Of a stretch of DNA of 64,000 nt, positions 45,175 to 55,212 are shown piece by piece. This DNA comes from Ampelocalamus luodianensis (Eukaryota; Streptophyta; Magnoliopsida; Poales; Poaceae), in contig CM070634.1 of the NCBI GenBank assembly GCA_036346255.1, positions 73,674,476 to 73,738,475 of the forward strand, in the 5' to 3' direction. The notes beneath the pieces were generated by a model. That model made no database searches. It was not told the DNA's origin and was given only the letters and a program-made list of their open reading frames with translations. The translations under genes and the position numbers were made by a program. Positions within the stretch are counted from its first letter, which is position 1. Every line of letters begins with the position of its first letter.

Positions 45175-45440
45175 AAAACAAAAAATTATTTATTTATTTT
45201 TAATAATATTTTAAAATTAACCCCTCGCTATCTTTGTTTTTAATTCTGACCCCTTTGGTCATGCCACCCCCCTTGACGTGATCAAACCGTTCTATCATGC
45301 CACCTCTCGCGACGTGACCAAAGTTACCACACATGCCCTCGGTTGCGCACCGTGCCAGCGTGGAGGGCCAGCGTGGTATCTGTTACGCCATACCTCATGG
45401 CGTGACGAGCTATATTGTCACGCCATCAGAGTTGGCGTGG
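45175..45440. repeat. Left terminal inverted repeat
   Basis: Includes TTACGCCA/TGGCGTGACG and TGTCACGCCA/TGGCGTGGCA mini-dyads. Inverted partner at 51225-51490. Confidence 0.6.
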
Positions 45441-46240
45441 CAGTAGTGACTTAACTCCCTAGGCCCAACGGTAGGTCTTCATTCTCCCCCGTCCCCTGTG
45501 CCTCTCTCCTCCCGCTGTTGGCCCTACTACCCACGCCGGACTCCCTCCTCCTATCGGCCCTCCTCCCCTCGTCGGACACCCTCCTCCCGACGGCCGTCCT
45601 CCACCCGCCAGTTGTCCTCCCTCTGCGCCTCCTGCTAGCCTCGACGCTGGCTTCCTCATCCGCGCCTCCCGCCGGCCCCAACGGCGGCCTCCTCCCTGCA
45701 CCTCCTCACGAGTCCCGACCACCCCTAAGGTGTGTGTATCTTGCATCTCATCATGATGTATTCATGTACTGAAATGTTGTGTGGTGAATGTGTTCTTGAA
45801 ATGATTGATGAATGGTTGGCAAAGAGGGTAGAATACATAGGTTGATATGTATATTGCTCTCACATTCTTGATTTTCATTGAGATAGTTGGATGGGTGAAC
45901 TGTGCATGGAATACATAGAGCGTCCTTTGTGCATTTGTGGATCGGGTGGGGGGTTACCATGGGATGCAGCAATATTCTACATATTATCTAGAAATCAGAT
46001 GCAACGATTGTGTTTAGAATAAAGATAAATGTTTGTTAGCATAAATCAAATTGGAAAGCAAAGCCCAAAAAACTGCAAGTCATGTCCTTGACTAGTCTAA
46101 TTAATGAACTTGTAAACAAATACACTAATGATGTCCAGGTAATGTTTTGTTGTCATCTCACTGAATTTGAATATTATCTTATAAAAGCGCATATATCACG
46201 AAAAAATGAATTTGCAGAATGAATTAGCGTAAATACAAAC
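45441..46240. other. Stretch without recognised gene
   Basis: GC-rich CTCCTCC-rich tract 45470-45740, then AT-rich sequence. The plus frame 45518-45772 is low in complexity and has no motif. Nothing else seen. Confidence 0.4.
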
Positions 46241-46244
46241 AAAA

Positions 46245-46500
46245 AAGGAATAAGTCCATTTTACACCCTTGAACTTTGGCGAGAGTCCAAAAAACACCCT
46301 GAACTACAAAATCGTTCACTTTACACCCTCGAACTGCCAATACGAGATCAATTAACACCCTACGCTGGTTTCATTGGTGGTTTTGGACATGTTGGCAGCC
46401 ACATCACTGGTTTTGGATGATGTGGCGTCCACGTGTACCTATTTGATTGATGTGGCATCCACGCTGGCACACCGGGCCTACTTGGCAGTCAAAGGAGGGG
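46245..46500. repeat. Repeat-derived stretch with ACACCCT(C/T)GAACT echoes
   Basis: ACACCCTTGAACTTT, ACACCCTGAACTAC and ACACCCTCGAACTGCC recur at about 40-45 base steps, then GATGTGGC(A/G)TCCACG repeats. Looks like a dispersed transposon end; class not determined. Confidence 0.4.
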
Positions 46501-46864
46501 GAATTAAAACCGGGCCAGGCAAGGGAAGCCATGGCGCGCACGGCTCGGGCTCGCCGTCGACGGAGGGAGGCGCGGCAGCGCTGGCAAGGGCAGGGGCAGG
46601 ACGCCCAGAGGGTGGCGGCCTTAAGGGCACCGGCGACGGGGACGGCGGCGCTGTGGAGCGGCGGCACGGAGTGAAAAGGCGGCGGCGCGAGCGCTTGGGC
46701 CATGTGCGACGCCGCGGTGGAGTGGCGTAGGGCGGCGCGCGCATGAGCTGCGCTGGGGGTGAGGAGGCCGGCGGTGGGGTCAGGGGATTCTGGGGGTGGC
46801 CGAATCGGCGGGGCAGCGGTGGCCGGAGGCGGAGTAGAAGAGGTGGTGGCGGTGGAAGTCCTTC

Positions 46865-49265
46865 GCGTTTGGGCCATTCGATTCAAAATCAACGGCTCTG
46901 GTTCCTCCACTTTGAGTTAGTCATAAGAAAACTCTGTTACCTTTTATTTTTGAACTGTAAATTGATTTAAATTTTAAAAGTGTGTAAGTAATTCGTTTTA
47001 ACTCCTTTTTGGATGATTAATTTTTGTTAAATCTCTGTCTAACTAAACTTTAATCTAAAAATATGTCTGAACCTTGTTCTGTACCAAAATAAATTGTGTA
47101 GGTTATATTATTCTGTTGAGCATTAAATTGTGCACTAGAAATTCAGTAAAACTAGAAAATTTCATAAGTTTTTCCCTGTAACTCTAAATTCAGCAAACTA
47201 AAATGTGTTAGGTTCCTCTGTTAATATGCTCTAGTCTAGAATAGGTTCTTATTATGTCTTTGCTCTGAAAAATGTTGTGCCCTAGTTTCCTAACTTAGAA
47301 AAATCATAAAAAATTCTTTTTGACTCCAAATGTAGTGAACTAATTTTTGCTATGCTTAGAATGCCAAGACCTGTCCACCATAAAATTTTCATGTTCAAAA
47401 ACTTTCTGAAAATTTGTGCGATGAACAGTAATAGAAAGCAATTTAATTTGAATTATCTAGCAGATTGAAGATGTTTAGGCTATAACTTTTGCATGCTTAG
47501 TCCAAATTGAATGATTCTTGTCGCTAAATTCATTTAAAATCATGTTCTACCTGATGTGTAAATTTTATGGATTTTGGATAAATTTGGTTTTTGAGTCCTT
47601 TTTGGTGTTCATCGCTCTTATTGGATTTTCGCATTCTTGCGTTAGGTTCCGAAGAATTTGTTGAGCCCGAGAGTTATCCTCTGCAGCAAGAGAGCTACCA
47701 ACAAGGCAAGAAGATGTAGCATCATTTGATTATATTGCTCCTACTATTTTCAAAGTCTAATATCTTGTTTGCAAAGTCTATGTATGCATTGCTATTTTGC
47801 TGTTAAACTATTGTCGATTGGTTGACCCATTAGATGCATAATATGTAGGCAAATGTTTACCCTCTACTACTGAGTCTAGGATTATCTTACTGTGATTTAG
47901 GGTTCGTTGGATGAACCATTGTCACTTAGTAGTTTACGAGTTAAAGTTACTTAGTCATGCTTAGCTACTGGTAGAATGGGGCGGTTAGTCGATAACCTTG
48001 ATCACACAAAAACTTATTATGACTTTATGTTCAGCACCACGTGCTATGTTTAATTGAAAAAACTAAAAACTGAAAACAAAATGTTTTAGACTTGGGCACA
48101 ATGGTAAGATGGTGTGCTTTTGGGTGTGAATGGTTGGTGCCCGAGTCAACAAGGACCGAACATCTTATTACACTAAACCAAGTATTTTTGTGTGCTAACC
48201 ACACTAGAGGGAAATAGGACCTCTCTTGACTTAGTACTTTGGTGTGTGTTAGCTCCAAGTCGTAGGAGGTTGTAGGAGGTAGATGTTCGGGAGCATTGTA
48301 GTTGCCTTTCGGTTTTACAATGTAGCGTATGAGTTTCTATCCATACAAACGGCTCGTAGTTAATACATAATATTGGAAACGTCTTGTAGGACTTAGCCAT
48401 GCCGGCATACCTAAGAAAGTGTGCTTAATCTAGTGGTAAAAAGGTGGTCTAAAGTGTGGGTACATTGGTACATCACTACAGGGTTTAATCTATTCGAATA
48501 GCCAAATCTTTGGTTATTGACACGCTTGGAGAGGTCTTTTGAGAGTTAGATTATAACCTTTTCACTAAAACTTGAACTGGGTGGTACGAATTGGGAATTC
48601 ATGCTATGATGTGGTGGCTATTGGGTTAGTCACCTCTAGATTGTTATTTATGTTACTTATTGTCGTCTCGCTGTTATTTCAACAATTAAAAATAGATTTG
48701 ACAAATTGTCTTCAATCTATTACATTATTGCAAATGAAAATTGATTTATGCGTCCAATTAACCATATAACCATCTCCTTTGTTTCAGCTTGCTTGTAGCT
48801 ATGTATAGGCTTGTTACTCGTAAGTCTTGTGAGTACATTTTTGTACTCAACTGTATTGCTTTATTGTTGCAGAGGAGGAAGTGGATCCCCAAGGGATCGA
48901 CTTTTGTGAGTTTTGCTGCGGTGGGTGCGACTAGCTTGGCGGCCCAGTCGGTTGCCTTGTGGGTTATTGGCTAACCGGTTGGTTTTTATTTATAGCTATC
49001 TTATGGCATTTTACTTCCGCTGTTAACTCTGTTATTTTGATGACATTTGGCTGGTCGGCTCTTGTTGTAGTAACTCTATATTATGTATGTCTTTTGCTAG
49101 ACTTTGTATTGTAAGTTGTATGGAAATGATGCATGATTTTATAAAGATGTATGTGTGCTGCAATCCTGGGAAGCACATGTCCATCGAGGCTTAGAGTATT
49201 TAATTGGTAATATTAGAACCAGTTTGAGGTTAAGTATTACGAGTTAAATATCCCGGCTCCTCACA
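46865..49265 (+). repeat. Truncated Ty3 LTR, inverted relative to the Tekay element
   Basis: Ends TCCCGGCTCCTCACA, as the solo LTR 57226-62690 ends CCCCGGGTCCTCACA. Contains the palindrome at 48490-48501 and the GTACATTGGTACA block. The promoter half and the TGTAACATCC start are missing. The GC-rich minus frame at 46404-46910 beside it is not supported as a gene. Confidence 0.75.
48490..48501. promoter_or_regulatory. Palindrome CTATTCGAATAG in LTR
   Basis: Perfect dyad kept although the LTR copy is decayed and the nearby hairpin (47983-47997) has lost 7 bp. Confidence 0.8.
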
Positions 49266-49850
49266 AGTACATTCAACGTACTTATGGTTTTAAGCTCTCT
49301 GTTTGAGTAGTAGCTGAAGATTATCCATGTCAAGGTTGCTCATACCTCTTCGAGGAGGAGTTCTTCGTTGACCCGACCTTCTAGGAGACGTCCTCCACTC
49401 GACAGCCTGTGAGCTTGCCAGATGGCTCCAAGCGCTTTTGGTGGTTCCGCTGTGAAGTTTTATTGTCGTTTTTGTAAGTCCTCGTTGGCAACCTCTGTAA
49501 ACAACTTTGGTCATAAAGCCCTTGTCTAATATATGTTTTTTCTTTATCTGTTGTTTCAGTTGTAAACCGTGTGGTTATGATTTCACCTATGTTATTTTGT
49601 GCGAGCTAGCTTCGGTTCCTAGGACTAGCTCAGTGCATAGAGACCAGACCTCCGGGAGGTCTTTGTGATATCCTAGGAAGTCCTAGAGGACCTCCTCTTA
49701 GGGTGTTCTTGGAAGACCTTCCAGACCTCTAGGTGGTCTTGTCGGACCTCCCTAGGAGCCCTTGGGAGATATTCTTGGTACATCCCGAGAGGGGGCTTGA
49801 CATAACACCCGAGAGAATGTTCCAACCGAGCCTTCGCCGCAACACCTGCC
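49266..49850. repeat. Second Ty3-type LTR fragment
   Basis: Different family from 46865-49265. TTCCGCTGTGAAGTTTTATT then CTCTGTAAACAAC, followed by AGACCTCC/AGGACCTCC words at 49640-49760. Similar in layout to 1-841. Both ends unresolved. Confidence 0.45.
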
Positions 49851-49869
49851 TAAGGGGGAGACGTTGCCC

Positions 49870-50388
49870 CTCTGCTGGTGTAGGGACCCATGCAAGTTCT
49901 TCAAGTCCAAGCAGCTGCTCAGCTTAGGCATGCGTTTCTGGGGTTATGCGAACTACTCCTGTGACTATTTCGACCGCCGTTGGGATACGAGTAGTTATCA
50001 ACAGCCGATAAAGTCTAGTTACAGTATGTTCTCCTACCTTTTCTCTTTCAAAGTACGCACTAACAATCTCTCATGTCTACATGTAGTCTCCGGATACGCT
50101 ATGTGGCTACCGCAAGTGGATCGACCAAGAGATCCACCCACACGGCCAGTGGCAAATCGATTACGAGGAGTGGAATGCCAAAAGGGCACACGAGATCCGG
50201 GAGGAGGAGCGCCGCAACGACGAGCACAACGAGCGTATCCGTTGGGAGGACAGAGCTCATCTCAAAGCGTGCGGCATAGGGAGCGTGAGGCTCGCAAGAG
50301 GGAGCACGAGAAAAAGAGGGAAATAGTGGCCAAGGCCAAAGAGTCCGGTGAGGAGTTTAACGCCAAGCTCGCAAGGAAGAGAAAATAG
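49870..50388 (+). pseudogene. GRF-type zinc-finger protein relic, two exons
   Basis: Seen: exon 1 (about 49864-50027) codes LCWCRDPCKFFKSKQLLSLG and MRFWGYANYSCDY, a CxC...C zinc-finger pattern like grass GRF-type proteins (family pattern xPLCxCGDPCK...RYWxCxNY). Intron GTATGTTCTC...CTACATGTAG. Exon 2 (about 50089-50388) codes LCGYRKWIDQEIHPHGQWQI, DYEEWNAKRAHEIREEERRN, DEHNERIRWEDRAHLKA and, after one frameshift near 50265, HREREARKREHEKKREIVAK and EEFNAKLARKRK then TAG. The second half is a highly charged coiled coil. Known: such genes are abundant in grass genomes and often sit in transposons. Inference: cargo of the inverted-repeat element; upstream exons are missing or replaced by LTR sequence. 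Confidence 0.65.
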
Positions 50389-51224
50389 CGCCGATCTACG
50401 CAGTAGGTCGGGCCATTCCGTACTAGTCCCCGAAGGTTGAATTTATTTTCATACCAAAAAAGTGCATATGTATCGTAGGAGTACTTCGGTTTGTTGCATC
50501 GTGTATGATATTGTTTCTTATGCACGTAACCAAACCCTGTGTGTCGTGTTATTCCAAGCTTTATTATAAAGTTTATTTTAATTCACAACTTCAAATCTCG
50601 TCGGCTTTTCGCATTCAATTCTTCATGTAGCAAGGCATCCAACAACATGAAAAAAACGAGTTCTAGAAGTAGGCACGAAATGGTCTACGACCACAAAGTG
50701 ACGAAGAGCACCACCACCTATCATTCCAATAGGATGTCTATGCATCTTTCATTAGCGGTACTGTCTACCATATGTCCATACTTATGCCTCATGTTGTACC
50801 ACACAGTCCACATATTAGTCATTCTTTTAGGATGCAGTGTGTATCACTTCTAGGACACGGCCTGGAAATATTGTTCATGTGTTTATGATGAATATATACG
50901 CTAAAGTGTCAAAGGTTATCAATCCACAAAAAAGATTATCGGTCCATATATGTATTTACTATCAGTTAAAAGGATGGTGTTATATTTGGTTCACAGATAG
51001 ATTCTCTATTTTTAAGTTATGGATTGTCCATGGTGTTATGTATCACCGTAACTTTAATTGTTTTTTATCTTTCAAAAGGAAATACCTTTGTTACCATCTT
51101 ACCACCAAATCCTAAGGTTCTAAATCCATGAATCAAGTCCGAACTAAATTCAACCATGAACTCGATTCAAAATTTACAAACCAATTGCAATCACACATGC
51201 AAAAGCGAAACACGTTAGGCCTTG
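50389..51224. other. Stretch without recognised gene
   Basis: 3' flank of the GRF relic. AT-rich; plus-strand frames 50539-51115 show no motif. Confidence 0.4.
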
Positions 51225-51490
51225 TCACGCCGCATATTAAGACGTGACAAGGTACGCTTGTCACGCCATGGGATCTGGTGTGACTACTGCCACGCAAGCC
51301 TCCACGCTGGCACGACAGGTGGACGACAGCTTGCGTGGCATATTTTGTCACGCCGTGGTATTTGGCGTGACAGTACAGTTTAGCCACGCCATGGGTGGTG
51401 GTGTGGTCAAAGAGGTTATAATTAGAAATAAAGTTCACGAGGGGTTAACCTTAAAATAAAATTTAAAAAAATATAAATAATAAAAAAAGT
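51225..51490. repeat. Right terminal inverted repeat
   Basis: Contains four CACGCC...GGCGTG-type dyads in tandem (51225-51260, 51262-51290, 51348-51375, 51385-51405). Confidence 0.6.
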
Positions 51491-51539
51491 TCGATCAAAA
51501 ACAGACCGCCGAAGGACATAAATCCCCATTGAAATCCTA

Positions 51540-51806
51540 GATAATCACATCATGTTTACCAACCATCCATGAGGTCCATCAAGAACTCTTTCCTTGTCAC
51601 TCGAAATCTACAATGAACAGATTCTCCACCTTGTCACCAACAGACATCGCCGCCAGTCCCCATGAATTAACCCACGCCGGCCACATGGCCGCCATGATGG
51701 TTTGGATATGCAGAGTACTCGGCTCCTCCTCGTCGTCCTCGTCGCCCATCACAACCTCCACGGTTTCATCGGTCACGAGATTTAGCCTTCCGAACATAGC
51801 AGTCAC
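51540..51806 (-). pseudogene. LINE ORF1 fragment (DUF4283-like)
   Basis: Starts MTAMFGRLNLVTDETVEVVM, acidic GDEDDEEEP, then LHIQTIMAAMWPAWVNSWGL, VGDKVENLFIVDFE. It resembles the DUF4283 domain of plant LINE ORF1/gag-like proteins (family pattern AMxxAWGNPxGLxxxxxGxNLFxxEF). A stop follows at 51597 and a shifted piece ERVLDGPHGW fits the next family motif (ERALDGSPW). Known: these proteins bind element RNA. Opposite in strand to the LINE ORF2 at 53392, so it belongs to another copy. Confidence 0.55.
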
Positions 51807-52054
51807 TCCATCCTCCCCACAATGGGAATGGGCGGGGATATTTGCTAATCAGGAGTTGTTTCCGGTTCCTGTGATACAAGCAGCAACCCTTAAGGAAAAG
51901 AAAACTAGCTAGGTCTATGAAGAACAGGAAGATGCAGGATGGGTGATGGGATGGAAAATATTGTCCTGGAGGGGCGTGGTGCGGCACTAGCCATCGTCCC
52001 GGTTGGGGCTTGTTATCCTAGGGCTAGTGTTTTCGGTGACATGGGTGACGAGAG

Positions 52055-53118
52055 TAAGGGTGTAAGTGGGGCGGGCTGCGGACAGCCCGCGCCCACCCCA
52101 CGCTAGCTGCTAAGGTTATGCGGCTGGAGGCAGCCCGCAATGCACTTCTGCATTCGTTCGGTGGGATTTTGCGGCAGCCCACATGGCCTCCTCGTTTGTT
52201 CAGCTGAGCCCACAATGCGCATTGTCTCAACAGTCTCCACCACACCACTAGTAGCAACCATTGTCTGCTCCGGTTCCGCCTTCACCCCACCCCATGTGAT
52301 GGAAGAAACCTCCCAGACCCCACCAACCTCTGCCGGCGGCGAAGCTGAAACCCTCGTCGCGGCCAAGGCGGCCAAGGAAAAGGACAAGGCGAAGCGCGCG
52401 CAAGAGGAGTAGGTACCTCTCCCCTCCCTACACCGACTCCGACGCCGGCACCAACATCAGCCCAAGACGGGAGGAGCAAGACGAGAGAGGCGATGAGGAG
52501 GTGTCGCTGCTCCTCCAGCTCCAGGAGGCCAAGCTCGCCGCGGCCGACATGCTGTCGGCGCTCCACGGCGCCGCGCTTTTCGATGCCTCCCCCAATCATG
52601 CGCATGCCAATGTCGTCGATGCGGATGTGCTCCTCCGCTTCTTTACTTTGTATAGGAGCAAACTGCTTCTTCTTCCTGATGACCATCACTCGTCCAATGC
52701 CAATGCTGCTGGCCTTTGAATGCAGTCCGTGCCATGGCTGATGCTGATGGATCCGCATGCAAGAATGCCAGAGCTATCAAGAAAGAAGATGCAATGGAAA
52801 ATGCTCACCACATTAGAGCTGTCAATGCTGCTGCTGCTGCACTAGAAGCTGGACAGAAGAGGAAGAAGATGGCATCCGCATCCGATGGACTTAATGCCAC
52901 GACTGATTTCGTTGTTCAAGCTACCAACGGCGTTGCTGATTCTACGCTAGTAAGAAGAAGACTAAGAAGACCGGGCGGTTATGCGGCGGCCTGGCGGGGT
53001 ACGCGGGCCGTCTGCTGGAAACTGTGTTGGTTTTGTGGGTTTTAGCAGGAGTTTACGTGGGCTGATTTTGTGGGGTGGGCCGGCGGCTTAGCGGACAGTC
53101 CCGTCCCACTTGCAACTG
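52055..53118 (+). mobile_element. hAT-like non-autonomous element with possible captured gene pieces
   Basis: Left end TAAGGGTGTAAGTGGGGCGG; right end, complemented, TTGCAAGTGGGACGGGACTG. These are imperfect inverted repeats, with GTTATGCGGC words just inside both ends. The interior has high GC content and codon-like structure unlike its AT-rich flanks. I could not find a clear 8-bp TSD. The class call rests on the style of the termini only. Confidence 0.45.
52300..53045 (+). pseudogene. Gene-derived sequence of unknown family inside the hAT-like element
   Basis: Pieces: MEETSQTPPTSAGGEAETLV then AAKAAKEKDKAKRAQEE and a stop. Next, in another frame, EEQDERGDEEVSLLLQLQE, AKLAAADMLSALHGAALFDA and DVLLRFFTLYRSKLLLLPDD to a stop at 52719. 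Then NAVRAMADADGSACKNARAI, AHHIRAVNAAAAALEAGQK. Ala-rich, charged, helix-prone. I recognise no domain. The pieces may be exons of one captured gene with a short intron at about 52412-52450. Dead as it stands. Confidence 0.35.
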
Positions 53119-53132
53119 AATGACACTATCGG

Positions 53133-53367
53133 TAGGGAATCGGATCCTCTGCATTATTACAGAGGGAGTTGTGTGCACAGTAAAATAAGTCTGCTACAGT
53201 GAATATTGCATGGACACTGTAGCAAAATACCAGATTTTATTGTGGAGCTGATTTTTTTCGTAGCATAGATTTTGTATCGCTAGATCTGAGCCGTTAGATT
53301 CCAATCTAACGGTTGAGAGATGATCATCCTCTGTATTTAGTTATCTAATGTAGAGGATCTAATTCCC
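53133..53367. mobile_element. MITE of about 235 bp
   Basis: Starts TAGGGAATCGGATCCTCTGC, ends (complemented) GGGAATTAGATCCTCTACA, so ~20-bp inverted repeats. TATCGG occurs at both borders (53127-53132, 53368-53373). Interior has GCTACAGTGAA...CACTGTAGC and CCGTTAGATT...AATCTAACGG dyads. Superfamily not determined. Confidence 0.65.
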
Positions 53368-53821
53368 TATCGGCAGAGGTAGCCGGACACAATGCATCTC
53401 TTAAATTTGAACTGCCGGGGTTGCGGGAAACTCCGAGGCACTTCTAGAACTCTACAATCTAGTGGGGTGTTATCATCCTGACATGGTCCCCTCATGGCTA
53501 GGCGGTACATTGTGATGGTAGAAGTGAAGGCATTGCTCTTTTCTGGAAGAGGCACGTTGATGTGAGTCAAAATCAATCCGGTTCGCACTTTGATGTTTAT
53601 ATATCTTGTGCAGGTCTTGGTGGCAAGACATGGTGATTTTCAGGAATATATGGGGAGCCCAAGAGGCAGCATCGGAAAAGAAGTTGGGATTTATTTAAGT
53701 TTCTGCGTAGGCAATCAAACCTTCCTGGGTTATGCGCTGGAGGCTTTAACGAAGTTCTGTTGGATACTGAGCAGTTTGGCGGATGTGGCCGAGAGGATTG
53801 GAAAATTGCCGGTTTTCAGGG

Positions 53822-54015
53822 TTTTCGGGATACGATGGTCTTTTGTAATTTCGATGATCTTGGTTACATAGGGTTACCTTATACCAAAAGAAAATACGAT
53901 GGGGAGAGTCTCACGTGGTTTTCGGGATACAATGGCCTTTTGTAGTTTCGATGATCTTGGTTACATAGGGTTACCTTATACCAGAAGAAAATGCGATGGG
54001 GAAAGTCTCGCGCGA
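53822..54015 (+). repeat. 97-bp tandem duplication inside the LINE endonuclease
   Basis: Two copies, from TTTTCGGGATACGATGG and TTTTCGGGATACAATGG, differing by a few substitutions; 97 is not a multiple of three, so the frame breaks. Confidence 0.9.
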
Positions 54016-54071
54016 GGTCCTACCCCATCAGCCGTTGATTCGGTTGATCAAGGGGGAATCAATAGCTAATA

Positions 54072-54098
54072 GGGAGGGCCTCACGGTGAGACCCTCCC
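54072..54098. repeat. Strong hairpin in a small insert
   Basis: GGGAGGG-C-CTCA / TGAG-A-CCCTCCC with a 3-base loop: 12-position arms with one mismatch. It sits in about 85 bases that do not belong to the LINE reading frame. Confidence 0.7.
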
Positions 54099-54202
54099 TT
54101 GGCAAATTCCCTTCCCCTTATACCTGGGATAATAGGCAGGAAGGGAGTAACAATGTGAAAGTACAGTATGATAGAGTGCTTGGTGTGACAAGGCTTTCTC
54201 GA

Positions 54203-54560
54203 GGAGAAATTTTATGGTATATTCTACTAGTAATATACGGTGGTAGTATAGATCAAATCTAATCATTGATTTGTTAAGGGCATAATAGATTTTTTTTTCT
54301 TTGTATTTATAATTTTTCGTGATGGTATTATGAATTTTTTCAACTAGGGTTGGAAATATTGCTTTTGTACCTTGTGATCCTTATATAAGCAATTATAATT
54401 CTACCCCCTTCGAATTCTAGCACTTATACTATCAGACATAGTATAACTAAATTCTGAATGAACAATACGTATCAAATTAAGACGTTTCGGCAATCCACGG
54501 GTGACGCGTGTACAAACTGCTAGATCTGACCATTGTGCACTATTGATAGAAATCTCTCGT
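54203..54560. other. AT-rich insert of unknown type in LINE ORF2
   Basis: Sequence between LINE motifs QYDRVLGVTR and KRTVKPFRYENMWC. AT-rich with TATATTCTACTAGTAATATA; no terminal repeat identified. Confidence 0.45.
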
Positions 54561-55042
54561 CAGACTGTGCAGCGCGGAAAGAGAACCGTAAAACCCTTCC
54601 CGGTATGAAAACATGTGGTGCGGTCATGATGATTATGAGCAGGTGGTGAAGGATGCGTGGGATCCGGGTGGTTCTCATGGGAGTTTTGAGTGATATTCAC
54701 TGTTCGCTCAGCCGCTCAGGAGTGTTCAGGATAAGCCGAATGAGTGGAGTCGCGTATCCTTCGGCTCAGTGAAGAGACAGCGAAGAGGGAACTTCGTACG
54801 TTGAGGAAGCGGCTGGAACAAATTCGGCGTGATAGTCTCTATTATGGCACAATTGCCCAAGGGCGGAGAATTATTCGGCGTATGTCTGGATTTTTTTTGT
54901 CCGGGGGGAGATCATCATGCAACGACAACATTCCCGAGTGCAAAGGCTTCGCGATGGAGATTTTTCATGCGAGGGCAACTAGTAGAGCGCGGCAAAATAA
55001 GATTAGTGCTTTAACGAGGGAAGATGGTACAGTACTGACCAG
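54561..55042 (+). pseudogene. LINE ORF2: linker between endonuclease and RT
   Basis: KPFRYENMWCGHDDYEQVVK, DAWDPGGSHGSFE, EETAKRELRTLRKRLEQIRR, DSLYYGTIAQGRRI, ISALTREDGTVLT. These match the region upstream of RT in plant LINEs (PFRFExxW...; LxxEDGxxxTxxxEI). Interrupted by stops and by the 159-bp insert at 55043. Confidence 0.75.
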
Positions 55043-55201
55043 CGGCGGATAAAAAATTGTCATTGGGATCATTACAAACTAGTAATACTAACTTGTAGCT
55101 TATGATAAAGAGGTCACGTGCTTATATACTAAGAGGTTATGTGGATTGGGATGGAGGACGTCGATATCACTTGACTCCGAGTCATACACCGGATCCCCCC
55201 G
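55043..55201. mobile_element. 159-bp insert flanked by 11-bp direct repeats
   Basis: GTACTGACCAG at 55032-55042 and 55202-55212. The insert starts CGGCGGATAAAAAATTG and ends CCGGATCCCCCCG; the termini are weakly inverted (CGGCGGAT / CGGGGGGAT). Removing it rejoins the LINE frame TVLTDQGEMEGIAANLYATL. The long TSD suggests a Mutator-like MITE or a short retroposon. Confidence 0.65.
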
Positions 55202-55212
55202 GTACTGACCAG

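Larger units (their letters stand above)
45175..51490 (+). mobile_element. Long-terminal-inverted-repeat element (Mutator/foldback-like) with nested insertions
   Basis: The ends are inverted copies of each other over roughly 250 bp: left 45175-45440, right 51225-51490. Both run inward through an AT-rich tract, AATTAACCCCTCG or its complement, then CCTTTG, CCAGCGTGGAGG and a series of CACGCCA...TGGCGTG dyads. The interior holds a GRF zinc-finger relic (49870-50388), a truncated Ty3 LTR (46865-49265) and another LTR piece (49266-49850). A 9-bp TSD is suggested (ATCAAAACA versus ATCAAAAAC) but not proven. No transposase seen. Confidence 0.5.
53392..54202 (+). pseudogene. LINE ORF2: endonuclease domain, broken
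   Basis: The start MHLLNLNCRGCGKLRGTSRT matches the plant LINE ORF2 start (MxxLxWNCRGLGxxRT). Further on, in other frames: EGIALFWKRHVDVS, WWFSGIYGEPKRQHRKRSWD, LCAGGFNEVLLDTEQFGGCG, DLGYIGLPYTKRKYDGESLT; these are the EEP endonuclease motifs. A 97-bp tandem duplication (53822-54015) and a small foldback insert (about 54020-54105) follow, then YTWDNRQEGSNNVKVQYDRV. The endonuclease would nick target DNA to start target-primed reverse transcription. Stops and shifts make it inactive. Confidence 0.8.

Noticed and set aside
46404..46910. 168-codon Pro/Ala-rich minus-strand frame
   Set aside because: Low-complexity GC-rich sequence at the border of a truncated LTR; no domain and no second copy to support it.
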